From Nitrospina sp. (GTDB taxonomy: Bacteria > Nitrospinota > Nitrospinia > Nitrospinales > VA-1), in contig NZYH01000043.1 in assembly GCA_002697825.1 (NCBI GenBank), positions 19,530-70,564 on the forward strand: a DNA stretch of 51,035 nucleotides. The letters run 5' to 3'. This document shows, piece by piece, positions 1 to 7,970 of the stretch. The notes beneath the pieces were generated by a model, which saw only the letters and a program-made list of their open reading frames with translations, was not told the origin of the DNA and did no database searches. Within the stretch, counting starts at the first letter, position 1; the number at the start of each line of letters is the position of its first letter. The position numbers were made by a program, and so were the translations under genes.

Positions 1-1680
1 GTTCCAGATTTTACAGATGGCTTTTTTGAGAAATACCCATTTGTAGATATACTAGTACATGGTGAAGGAGAAATTATTCTTAAGAATTTATTGAGTACTT
101 ACTTAGATGACAAAGATTGGTCAAAAGTAAAAGGCATCTCTACAAAAACAATGAGAACTATGCCGGAAGAACGTATTAGTGATTTAGATCAATTACCATC
201 ACCTTATCTAACAAATCGAATTTGGGATATTGCAGATAAAGAAAGTGAATATCAATGGGATTGTTGTTGGGAAACCAATAGAGGATGTCCATATCAGTGT
301 ACATTTTGTGATTGGGGAATGGCTACATTTAGCAGGACACGAAAATATCTTGAAGAAAGATTGTTTAAAGAAATTGAATGGTTTGCAGATAATAAAATGA
401 GGTATATACATGGATGCGATGCTAATTTTGGAATTTTCCGAGAGAGAGATTTACGAATAGCCAGAAAATTAAAAGAAGTTTGTTTGGAGAAACATTATCC
501 AACAAAATTCTTTGTTGCATGGGCAAAGAATACGACTGATCAGATTCTTCCAATTGCACGTGAATTACGGGATGGAGGAGTTTTAGGTGGTGTTACATTA
601 GCAGTTCAGTCCCTCGATCCAGAGACTTTAAAAATTATTAAACGGGCTAACATAAAATTTTCAAAGTTTTCAGATTTGACATCAACATTTAGAGAAAATG
701 AAATTCCAACGTATACAGAGATAATTATTGGACTGCCAGGAGAGACACTTGATAGTTTCAAACATGGATTAGAGATTATAGCTCAAACAAAACTTGATAC
801 AGTTTTAATACATAATTGTAGTGTTTTGCCAAATGCACCAATGAATTTACCAGATTATAGAGAAAAATACAAAATAAAAGTGATTAATTCTCCTATGTAC
901 TTAGGACATTCTTCAATACACAAAGATGAGATATTAGAAAATGAAGAAATTGTTGTAGGTGCAAGTTCCTATACTTTTGAGGATTTAATTGAGATGCGAG
1001 TATATGGATGGGTTTTTACTACATTCCAAAACCTAGGAGTTTTTCAAGAAATTAAAAATTATTATGAACAAACACATGGATTATCAATTGTATCATTTTT
1101 TGAAACAATTTTAGAATATTGTAGGACAAGAGATTCTATACTTGCAGATGAACTGAAAATTGTTGAGAAACATATTCGAGACGGATTTTCAGGTCATGGA
1201 TGGGATCATCATGTACCAGAGTTTGGAGATATAACATGGCCGATAGAAGAAGCAAGTTGGTTACGTTTAGTTCCAAATAAAATGAAATTTGTGGAAGAGG
1301 CAACTAAATTTGTTAATTTCTTAGAAGAAAAGCATGGTTATGGAACTTCTAAAGATATTACAAATGATCTTGTAAAACTTGAAGCTTTTCTACTTACAAC
1401 AAAAGATGACGATATGGAGATAAAAACAGAAGAATTCAAGTTTGATTGGAAGGAATTCTTTGTCAATACTAGTAATGAATTAAAGCAATCTGAAAAAAAG
1501 TATTATTATAGAAATTTGGTTATTGAAAATGATCCTATAACATGGTGTTATAGAACATTATTTTGGGGAAGGAAACAGAGAAGATACAAATTTAATCCAG
1601 AAAATCTTAAAGAAAATGAATCAGAAGTAGGAATTGACGCAAATCGTCTAATAAGAGAAGTGAAACCAATAAAGGCATAA
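1..1680 (+). CDS. Radical SAM protein with N-terminal B12-binding domain (5' end cut by window)
   Basis: The frame is open from base 1, so the gene starts upstream; the in-frame TTG at 91 lies inside a conserved domain and is not the start. The first ~35 visible residues (VDILVHGEGE) match the end of a cobalamin-binding domain. A radical-SAM cluster motif C-x3-C-x2-C follows, with Cys codons at 286, 298 and 307, then a DWG segment and EIIIGLPGET typical of the barrel. The family includes B12-dependent methyltransferases and other radical enzymes using S-adenosylmethionine and a 4Fe-4S cluster. The long C-terminal part (~250 residues) has no motif I recognise. It converges on the next gene with 12 bases between stops. 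Substrate unknown; a sugar or lipid modification would suit the locus but is inference. Confidence 0.9.
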   Translation, partial: VPDFTDGFFEKYPFVDILVHGEGEIILKNLLSTYLDDKDWSKVKGISTKTMRTMPEERISDLDQLPSPYLTNRIWDIADKESEYQWDCCWETNRGCPYQCTFCDWGMATFSRTRKYLEERLFKEIEWFADNKMRYIHGCDANFGIFRERDLRIARKLKEVCLEKHYPTKFFVAWAKNTTDQILPIARELRDGGVLGGVTLAVQSLDPETLKIIKRANIKFSKFSDLTSTFRENEIPTYTEIIIGLPGETLDSFKHGLEIIAQTKLDTVLIHNCSVLPNAPMNLPDYREKYKIKVINSPMYLGHSSIHKDEILENEEIVVGASSYTFEDLIEMRVYGWVFTTFQNLGVFQEIKNYYEQTHGLSIVSFFETILEYCRTRDSILADELKIVEKHIRDGFSGHGWDHHVPEFGDITWPIEEASWLRLVPNKMKFVEEATKFVNFLEEKHGYGTSKDITNDLVKLEAFLLTTKDDDMEIKTEEFKFDWKEFFVNTSNELKQSEKKYYYRNLVIENDPITWCYRTLFWGRKQRRYKFNPENLKENESEVGIDANRLIREVKPIKA

Positions 1681-1692
1681 TTTAGAATTAAA

Positions 1693-2631
1693 TTAATCTT
1701 TAGAATTTTCTCTAAACCAGTCAAGTGTTTCTTTTAATTCTTCATTAATAGTTTTTTTAGAATTAAAATTAAACAATTCATGAATTTTTTGTAAGTTTGG
1801 TTTAAAATATTTGGTTTCAGAATCACGTGGTTCAAGTTTAAGAATATCAATTTTTTCATTAAATAGATTAGTTAATTTTCTAGCAAGATCAATAATTGTA
1901 ATATTTTCATTTGAACCAATATTCAAAATTTTATTTTTTGTTAGTTCAGGAGAGCAGATTATTTTATCAATAATATCAATAACATAATCTATGTAAACAA
2001 GATTTAATGTTTGTTTTCCTCCATAAACAATAATTTTTTTTTCTTTTAAAGCATGTGTTAACATTAAACCTACAACAGAAGATGGAGAATGGGGACCAAA
2101 AACATTTGATAGTCTAAGAATTGTATAATCAAATTTTGAAATATCGGAGTTAGATATTATGAGATTTTCTGATAGAATTTTTGTTTTTCCTAATACATTA
2201 TTAGGATTTAATTCATCAGTTTCAGAACTTGTTTCTCGAATAGTTTCACCGTATACTTCTCTTGATGATGTAAAAATTATTTTTGAATTAATTTTTTGGC
2301 AAATTTGTAGAATATTACGTAGCCCAACAACATTTGTTTGATATGTTTTTTCAGGGTTATTTTCACAATCTCTAAGATAACCAAAATTCGCTAGATGTAA
2401 TACCACATCAGGATTATACGAAACAATTTTTTCAATTATTGAATTATCTAAAATATCATTAGATTCAATAATTATATTTTTTATGCCTGAAAAATTTTTT
2501 AATGAATTATTATTATGAGTTAATGCAATTATGTCATAATTATTATGAAATTTTTTTATAAAATTAGTTCCGATGAACCCATTTGCGCCAGTAATTAGTA
2601 ATTTTAGTTGAGTAGATTTTTCATTATTCAT
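1693..2631 (-). CDS. NAD-dependent epimerase/dehydratase (SDR) with altered catalytic tyrosine
   Basis: Extended short-chain dehydrogenase/reductase, the family that interconverts nucleotide sugars. The Rossmann motif is intact (Gly15, Gly18, Gly21 in ITGANGFIG). The strand-6 segment reads SSREVYG, keeping the Glu found in 4,6-dehydratases. The catalytic Y-x3-K motif is changed: the aligned segment VLGKTK puts Leu147 where Tyr is expected, while Lys151 remains. The codon is tta on the coding strand, so this is not a translation artefact. It is the last gene of a minus-strand run hddA-gmhA-gmhB-GT75-SDR, so a role in heptose nucleotide processing is likely by context. It could be a sugar-binding or altered-chemistry enzyme. 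Family call sure, reaction not. Confidence 0.88.
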   Translation of the reverse strand: MNNEKSTQLKLLITGANGFIGTNFIKKFHNNYDIIALTHNNNSLKNFSGIKNIIIESNDILDNSIIEKIVSYNPDVVLHLANFGYLRDCENNPEKTYQTNVVGLRNILQICQKINSKIIFTSSREVYGETIRETSSETDELNPNNVLGKTKILSENLIISNSDISKFDYTILRLSNVFGPHSPSSVVGLMLTHALKEKKIIVYGGKQTLNLVYIDYVIDIIDKIICSPELTKNKILNIGSNENITIIDLARKLTNLFNEKIDILKLEPRDSETKYFKPNLQKIHELFNFNSKKTINEELKETLDWFRENSKD

Positions 2632-2654
2632 ATCAATATTTGGCGGACAGTCTT

Positions 2655-3656
2655 TTAGAATTTACTATCTAAGAATTTAATCCAACCATACATTGATTCT
2701 GCAACTTTTTCAAAGAATTTTAATGAATTATTATTTTTGCTTGTTTTACCTAACCAATCGGCAATTTCTAAAAAGCAGGAAGTATAATCATTGGTTTCTA
2801 ATGTTAAATCAGATAGATTATTCCAAAGGAATGAGTTCATAGTATCACCTTTATCTTCAAATTTAACATCAATATTTACATCACGTGTTCCTTTTTCATG
2901 AGAAACAATTGGAAAACCAGCACTCATCCTTTTGTCTAATTTATCTAGAATTTTTTTAATGAAGAGACCGGACCAAATATCGTCATATCTTGCAACACCA
3001 AAACCATCTGGTTCTTGGTAAGTATATGGAAATGCAGGAATTACTTCTTTTAAAAAAGATGTATTCATACCACAAACTGTTGTAAATTGGTTTTTTGGTA
3101 TAACAAAATCTTGAAGGACTTTGCTTTGATTACATAAGGGTTCAGGTATTTTTCCATCTTTACTTGATAGAATATTACTAATTGTTCTTGCAGGTAGATC
3201 TAAATCACATTCCCATAATCCTTGATTAACAACAACCTGAGATTTTTTGGTTATACTGGTTGGATGACCACGTGCTCCGTGGAAAAATACATCAGAAGGG
3301 ATATTGGAATATGCATTCAAAATATTAAAGTAATCATGTGATGATGATTTTAATCGTTCAATATGATCAGTGAAATAGGTATTAGATTTTGGAAAACAAT
3401 CATCATCAAGATTCACAACTGCATCATAATTTTGTTGTAAGGCATATGCAAAACCAAAATTCCGTTTTGTATGTCTATTAAAGATCCAGGATTTTTCAAA
3501 AACCTCTTTATCGTTAAATTCTACAGTCCTTTCATATTTCTTTTCTAATTTTTTTTCTGAAATAATAATAAAATCAACATTTTCAGGAGCAATTTCTAGA
3601 AAACTCTCAAGACATTTTGGACCTCTCATAGATGGAATTACAACAGCAGTTTTCAT
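2655..3656 (-). CDS. GT75-family protein, reversibly glycosylated polypeptide / UDP-arabinopyranose mutase-like
   Basis: The protein resembles plant reversibly glycosylated polypeptides (CAZy GT75), which interconvert UDP-arabinopyranose and furanose. Visible landmarks in family order are an N-terminal VVIPS strand, a DDDCF metal/nucleotide motif (Asp84-86), a QGLW segment near residue 145, VCGMN (194-198), RYDDIW (223-228) and a late G-x-P-I-x-x-H segment. At 333 residues it is close to the plant length (~350). It lies directly downstream of gmhB on the same strand, so its natural substrate may be a nucleotide-activated heptose or pentose. The Arg that is autoglycosylated in plants cannot be matched with confidence by eye. 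Fold and family are fairly sure; the mutase activity is inference. Confidence 0.8.
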   Translation of the reverse strand: MKTAVVIPSMRGPKCLESFLEIAPENVDFIIISEKKLEKKYERTVEFNDKEVFEKSWIFNRHTKRNFGFAYALQQNYDAVVNLDDDCFPKSNTYFTDHIERLKSSSHDYFNILNAYSNIPSDVFFHGARGHPTSITKKSQVVVNQGLWECDLDLPARTISNILSSKDGKIPEPLCNQSKVLQDFVIPKNQFTTVCGMNTSFLKEVIPAFPYTYQEPDGFGVARYDDIWSGLFIKKILDKLDKRMSAGFPIVSHEKGTRDVNIDVKFEDKGDTMNSFLWNNLSDLTLETNDYTSCFLEIADWLGKTSKNNNSLKFFEKVAESMYGWIKFLDSKF

Positions 3657-3689
3657 ACACTGATTTTAATAAAAGATAATATAAATTAG

Positions 3690-4193
3690 TTAAACACTTG
3701 AATTTTTTAATTTAATTATTTCTTGTGCGGCATACATTAGATTATGACTATCATTTACAAGAAAGCTATTACAATTAGCCAAATTTGCAGCCTCAATATC
3801 GGTTTGACTATCACCAATAAACCAACTTTCTTCTAAATTAATATCAAATTCTTTTGTTGCTTTTAAGATCAAACCTGGTTGAGGTTTTCTACAATCACAA
3901 TTTTCATCAGGTTTATGAGGACAAAAATAAATTGCATCAATAGAAGTATTATGTTCATTTAAAAAATTTTGAAGTTTTTTATGAATAGCATTTAGTGTAT
4001 CAAGTGTGACTATTTTTCGATTTATTATAGATTGATTTGTGATCAAAATTATCAAAAAATTATTCTTTTTTAAAAGATTTATTGCATTTGGAACATATTC
4101 AAATATCTCTAATTCAGAGATATTTTTTACATAATCATCTCTTTTTTGGTTAATTACCCCATCTCTATCTAAGAAGATAGCAGCTCTTGACAT
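3690..4193 (-). CDS. gmhB: D-glycero-D-manno-heptose 1,7-bisphosphate phosphatase
   Basis: HAD-superfamily phosphatase of the GmhB (HAD-IIIA) type, removing the 7-phosphate from heptose 1,7-bisphosphate in the cytoplasm. The nucleophile motif FLDRDGVIN supplies Asp9 and Asp11. A zinc-binding loop typical of GmhB is present (Cys91, His93, Cys99, Cys101), and the GDS motif at 127-129 completes the metal site. Its 167 residues are typical of the family (~180). The start overlaps the gmhA stop by one base, and hddA precedes gmhA, so the three form one heptose operon. Histidinol-phosphatase-type activity is a possible alternative, but the neighbours argue for heptose. Confidence 0.92.
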   Translation of the reverse strand: MSRAAIFLDRDGVINQKRDDYVKNISELEIFEYVPNAINLLKKNNFLIILITNQSIINRKIVTLDTLNAIHKKLQNFLNEHNTSIDAIYFCPHKPDENCDCRKPQPGLILKATKEFDINLEESWFIGDSQTDIEAANLANCNSFLVNDSHNLMYAAQEIIKLKNSSV

Positions 4194-4783
4194 TAGTACG
4201 AAAAAGCTGGATTGCCTTTTTTTCTAAGTAATGTAGTAAGAAGATGGCATATTAACAGATGCATTGTTTCTATTGTCAACATATCTGAATTAGGAATATT
4301 TAGATTTATTTTTGATATTTTTGATAGCATTCCGCCATCTTTACCTGTTAATGAAATGGTTTTTGCACCCATTTTATTTGCTAATTCAACGGCTTTGACA
4401 ACATTTGGAGAATTACCACTACCACTGATAGCAAGAACTACATCATCACTATCTAAGAAATTTTCTAACTGACTAGAAAAAATATCTTCATAGGAAGTAT
4501 CGTTTGCCCAAGCAGTAAGAACAGGAATATTATCAGTAAGGCATATTGCACGAAATCTATTTGCATTATCAACTATACTTGTTTTTTGTAAATCAGATGC
4601 AAAATGTGAAGAGGTTGAAGCACTTCCACCATTACCAAAAAGTATTATTTTTTGATTAGTTTTTCTTGCAGTTTCTAAAACTTCAAGTATTTTTTCAATT
4701 ATATCCAATTGTTCAGATTTAATTTTTGATATGCAATTAATTTGCTCATCCAAATTTTTTATTATGTCATCATTATCAGTCAT
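4193..4783 (-). CDS. gmhA: Sedoheptulose 7-phosphate isomerase (SIS domain)
   Basis: Converts sedoheptulose 7-phosphate to D-glycero-D-manno-heptose 7-phosphate, the first step of activated-heptose synthesis. A single SIS domain spans nearly all of the 196 residues. The phosphosugar loop GNGGSAS is at 50-56, followed by a conserved His60; a second loop, ISGSGNSPN, is also typical of GmhA. Length matches the family (~190). The gene sits between hddA (13-base gap) and gmhB (one-base overlap) on the same strand. DiaA-like regulatory SIS proteins look similar, but the operon context makes the enzyme assignment strong. Confidence 0.92.
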   Translation of the reverse strand: MTDNDDIIKNLDEQINCISKIKSEQLDIIEKILEVLETARKTNQKIILFGNGGSASTSSHFASDLQKTSIVDNANRFRAICLTDNIPVLTAWANDTSYEDIFSSQLENFLDSDDVVLAISGSGNSPNVVKAVELANKMGAKTISLTGKDGGMLSKISKINLNIPNSDMLTIETMHLLICHLLTTLLRKKGNPAFSY

Positions 4784-4796
4784 ATTACATCAATTT

Positions 4797-5807
4797 TCAA
4801 ATGTCACCAACATCAACAACTTTTGCTCCATCTTTTGTAAATGTAAAATCAATGTTTTGTATACCAATTTTTGACATATTTCTTATAATTCGTTTATGTT
4901 TAGACTTTTCGGCATACATGTACAGGTGTCCTCCACCACCAGCACCAGTAACCTTCATTGCACCAGCACCTAATGAAAATCCTTTTTTTATGATTGCATC
5001 AATTTTAGGATTTGTTATTCCAGATGCATATTTTTTCTTTTCAATCCAAGATTGTTTCAGTATATCTTGAAATAAATTAAGATCATTTTTTCTTAGTGCA
5101 GTATACATTTCCAAGGTTAATTCTTTGACTTTATGTAATGCATTAATTGTTTCTGATTTATTTTTATTAATATTTTTCAATTGTTCAGAAAGTATATCGT
5201 AAGATGGTTTTCTATTTCCAATAAAAAATAGTAAAGAGTTTTTTTCAATTTCATTTCTTGTTGATTTATTTAATTTTACGGGTGTAACTGTGACTTTATT
5301 TTTTGTATATTTATAGAGATTTATTCCTCCAAACGCAGATGCAAACTCATCCTGTTTTCCAATATTCCATTTTAAATTAGAGGTACTAATTTTATATGCC
5401 AACATTGCAATTTTATTTTTAGACCATTTTTTATTTTTCATTGTACTAATTACATTAACAATATTTGTTGCCAAAGATGATGAAGACCCAAGACCAGAGC
5501 CTGCAGATACATCAGTGCAGATGAATATATCTAATCCTTCTTTAAATTTTAATTCTTTTAAACAGGCTAGAGGTATTTCATGTCCCCATAATGGTTTCAC
5601 TTTTTTGTATGAACTTGGTGAAAGATGAGATGCAAAATCTGGTGAGAATCCTTGCAGTAAATTATCATTACGTTTTTTTGCAATAACATACGTGTACAAG
5701 TTAATTGAAGTGCATATCGAATATCCTGTATGAGAATTGTGATAATCCTCAAAATCTGTTCCACCTCCAGAAAAACTAATTCTTAATGGTGCTCTACCAA
5801 TTAACAC
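4797..5807 (-). CDS. hddA: D-glycero-D-manno-heptose 7-phosphate kinase (GHMP kinase)
   Basis: GHMP-family sugar kinase that phosphorylates C1 of heptose 7-phosphate to give the 1,7-bisphosphate, the substrate of GmhB. The N-terminus APLRISFSGGGTDF is a signature of the HddA/fucokinase-like branch. The ATP-binding loop GSGLGSSSS is at 103-111 and the C-terminal GHMP motif GAGGGGH lies near residue 290. Its 336 residues match the family. It is the first gene of the minus-strand heptose operon, divergent from an SDR gene 66 bases away. A GDP-heptose route would also need the guanylyltransferase HddC, which is not in this window. Confidence 0.9.
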   Translation of the reverse strand: MLIGRAPLRISFSGGGTDFEDYHNSHTGYSICTSINLYTYVIAKKRNDNLLQGFSPDFASHLSPSSYKKVKPLWGHEIPLACLKELKFKEGLDIFICTDVSAGSGLGSSSSLATNIVNVISTMKNKKWSKNKIAMLAYKISTSNLKWNIGKQDEFASAFGGINLYKYTKNKVTVTPVKLNKSTRNEIEKNSLLFFIGNRKPSYDILSEQLKNINKNKSETINALHKVKELTLEMYTALRKNDLNLFQDILKQSWIEKKKYASGITNPKIDAIIKKGFSLGAGAMKVTGAGGGGHLYMYAEKSKHKRIIRNMSKIGIQNIDFTFTKDGAKVVDVGDI

Positions 5808-5843
5808 AATTGTTTCTGAATATGGTTTTATTTATTTTATTGA

Positions 5844-5850
5844 TTTATAA
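5844..5850 (+). promoter_or_regulatory. TATA-like box for the 5874 SDR gene
   Basis: The sequence TTTATAA lies 24-30 bases before the TTG start codon at 5874, the expected distance for an archaeal TATA box driving a leaderless transcript. It supports the chosen TTG start. The complementary strand of the same 66-base divergent gap must also hold the hddA promoter; an A/T-rich stretch about 25 bases before hddA is compatible but weaker. Confidence 0.5.
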
Positions 5851-5873
5851 GATATAATCAAGATTTCATCATA

Positions 5874-6854
5874 TTGAGTAATACGGATTTTAAAGGATTG
5901 AATGTTCTTGTTACTGGTGCTGATGGGTTTATTCCAAGTTTTGTTTGTGATAGGCTAGTCGAATTAGGAGCCAATGTAACTGCATTAGTTAGAAGAAATT
6001 CTAGTAATGTAATAAAATCAATTCCTCATCTAAAGACACATCTAAAAATCAGATGGGGTGAAATTTCTGATTTATCACTACTGGTTCAAGAAACTAAAGA
6101 TACCGATATAATTTATCATCTGGGTGCTCAAAGTCATGTTCAGTATTCCTTACATAATCCTCTGGAGACTTATGTGACAAATACAGTTGGAACAGCAAAT
6201 GTTCTAGAAGCAGCACGAATTAATGATGTTAGAAAAATTGTTCATGCAGGTAGTGCAGAAGTTTATGGAAAGCCAAACAAAGTTCCCATAACAGAAGATA
6301 ATGAATTAGTACCACGTAGTCCTTATGCTGCAGGAAAAGTTGCATCTGATCGTTTAATGTTCTCATATTTTTGTACATATGACATGCCAGTTGTAATGTC
6401 AAGATTCTTTGGAATATATGGTCCAAGACAAAGTATTGAGAAAGCAATTCCAAAATTTATATTAAAAATTCTTAATAATGAACCTCCAGTTGTTTATGGC
6501 GATGGTAAACAAAGTAGAGATTACATGTATGTTACTGATGCAGCTGATGCATATGCAAAACTTGGAGTAGCTAATGATGTGGATGGACAAGTTATCAATA
6601 TTGGAACCGGTACGGAACTTACAATCGCAGATTTAGCCCAAAAAATTCTGGATTTAATGAATAGTGATCTTAAACCTATATTTTCCGGAAAAATTAATCC
6701 TGGTGAAGCAGGAAGACTTTTCACGGATCCTACTAATTGTATGAAAAAATTAGACTGGTCACCAAAAATTGGATTAGAAGAAGGATTAAAAAACACCATT
6801 GATTATTTTACAGAAAATAAAGAATTGTACAAACATCTCGATGTTGTAGTATAA
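5874..6854 (+). CDS. NDP-sugar 4,6-dehydratase-like SDR
   Basis: Extended SDR of 326 residues acting on a nucleotide sugar. The strand-6 motif SAE at 127-129 keeps the Glu used by 4,6-dehydratases (STDE in RfbB, STSE in GDP-mannose dehydratase), where simple 4-epimerases lack it. Catalytic Tyr151 and Lys155 are in SPYAAGK. The Rossmann loop reads TGADGFIP, so the third Gly is Pro21, an unusual change at the NAD pyrophosphate. The start is TTG, supported by the TATA box 24-30 bases upstream. It is divergent from the heptose operon, so dehydration of an activated heptose to a 6-deoxyheptose is a reasonable guess, as is GDP-mannose dehydration. Family sure, substrate not. Confidence 0.87.
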   Translation: MSNTDFKGLNVLVTGADGFIPSFVCDRLVELGANVTALVRRNSSNVIKSIPHLKTHLKIRWGEISDLSLLVQETKDTDIIYHLGAQSHVQYSLHNPLETYVTNTVGTANVLEAARINDVRKIVHAGSAEVYGKPNKVPITEDNELVPRSPYAAGKVASDRLMFSYFCTYDMPVVMSRFFGIYGPRQSIEKAIPKFILKILNNEPPVVYGDGKQSRDYMYVTDAADAYAKLGVANDVDGQVINIGTGTELTIADLAQKILDLMNSDLKPIFSGKINPGEAGRLFTDPTNCMKKLDWSPKIGLEEGLKNTIDYFTENKELYKHLDVVV

Positions 6855-6890
6855 TTAATGAAAAAAATTTTAAAAAATATGTTTTAGATT

Positions 6891-7970
6891 TTATTTAGAA
6901 ATTTCATTTTTCAAAAATATGGATAAATGATTATAGATTTCTGATGCAACAATTTTGTTACCAAAATCACTAATATGGCCAGCATCATAATAGACAGTCT
7001 GTTCATATGGATCAAAAACATCTCTTAGATCAATTGTTTTATTACATGAATTTATCAGATCATTAAGATTTTCAGCATATGATTCATAATATTTTATCAT
7101 AGTTTTGGAATCATAGTGTTCATGATAATGCATTTCTTCTTCAGATAATATTTTATTTCCAGTACCAAGTAATGGTTGCAGGATAATTACTGTTTTCAAA
7201 TTTTGTACTTCACTATTTTTACAGGTTTCTTCTAAGTTGTTTTTCCATAAATTTACCTTTTCTGATATATATGATGAATCAAAATCCATAATATCAGTAG
7301 ATGTTCTTTGGTAATTGAAATATTGTTGAATAAGAACTTTAGGTGTTAGGTAATCACTTCTATTTATCATTCTAATTAATTCATCAGTTGGAGAACTATC
7401 AATTGATTCAAATTGTTTGTAAGAGTGATTGAGATCATTCCATCCATCATAAATTACAATCAAGTCTGGATTATAATTTACCAATGAATTTTTTATAAAT
7501 TCTGCTTCAGTAGAAGAATAAGCTTTTGGAATACCAGCGTTAATTATTTCAATATCTTCATCTGGAAATTGTTTATCAAAAAATTGTTGAATATAACCAG
7601 GAATAGTATGATTATCTGATGTTGCACCTACACCAAAGACTGTGGAACCACCAACAATAAAGATTCTATATTTAGAATTTTCTTGAAGTTCTGGTCCTCT
7701 AAACCCATCAGAATTAACATTTAGAGTCTCAAAGTTTTGATTAGGTTCTAAACGCAGAGGCATAATTGACCATTTCAATTTACTATTATCATGACAAATT
7801 GTTCGTTTAAGATTATCATCCATTTCAAGAAAAACATCGCTATCAAAAAAACTACATGATGGATAATAATGATCATAAATACGAATTCCAGATTCAATTG
7901 TAACTATTAATATTAAAAATAATAAGAGATATAGAAAAAATTGTTTCTTATATCCGACCTGTACTGACAC
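6891..7970 (-). CDS. Membrane-anchored SGNH/GDSL-type hydrolase
   Basis: A hydrophobic segment at residues 10-25 forms a signal anchor, with the catalytic domain probably outside the cell. SGNH blocks are visible: GGSTVFG with nucleophile Ser109, a Gly in NAGIP, GWND at 176-179 (block III Asn) and DAGHISDFG near the C-terminus carrying the Asp/His pair. Families of this fold add or remove O-acetyl and other acyl groups on glycans. The start overlaps the carbamoyltransferase stop by one base, so it is the last gene of the carbamoylation module. An extracellular esterase or acyltransferase on the carbamoylated glycan is inferred from position. Confidence 0.85.
   Translation of the reverse strand: MSVQVGYKKQFFLYLLLFLILIVTIESGIRIYDHYYPSCSFFDSDVFLEMDDNLKRTICHDNSKLKWSIMPLRLEPNQNFETLNVNSDGFRGPELQENSKYRIFIVGGSTVFGVGATSDNHTIPGYIQQFFDKQFPDEDIEIINAGIPKAYSSTEAEFIKNSLVNYNPDLIVIYDGWNDLNHSYKQFESIDSSPTDELIRMINRSDYLTPKVLIQQYFNYQRTSTDIMDFDSSYISEKVNLWKNNLEETCKNSEVQNLKTVIILQPLLGTGNKILSEEEMHYHEHYDSKTMIKYYESYAENLNDLINSCNKTIDLRDVFDPYEQTVYYDAGHISDFGNKIVASEIYNHLSIFLKNEISK

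Noticed and set aside
91..1680. TTG at 91 as start of the radical SAM gene
   Set aside because: The frame is open to base 1 and the residues before 91 continue the B12-binding domain, so the true start is upstream.
6855..6890. Hairpin terminator between convergent genes
   Set aside because: The gap is A/T-rich with T-runs on both strands, as archaeal termination would need, but no stable stem is visible.
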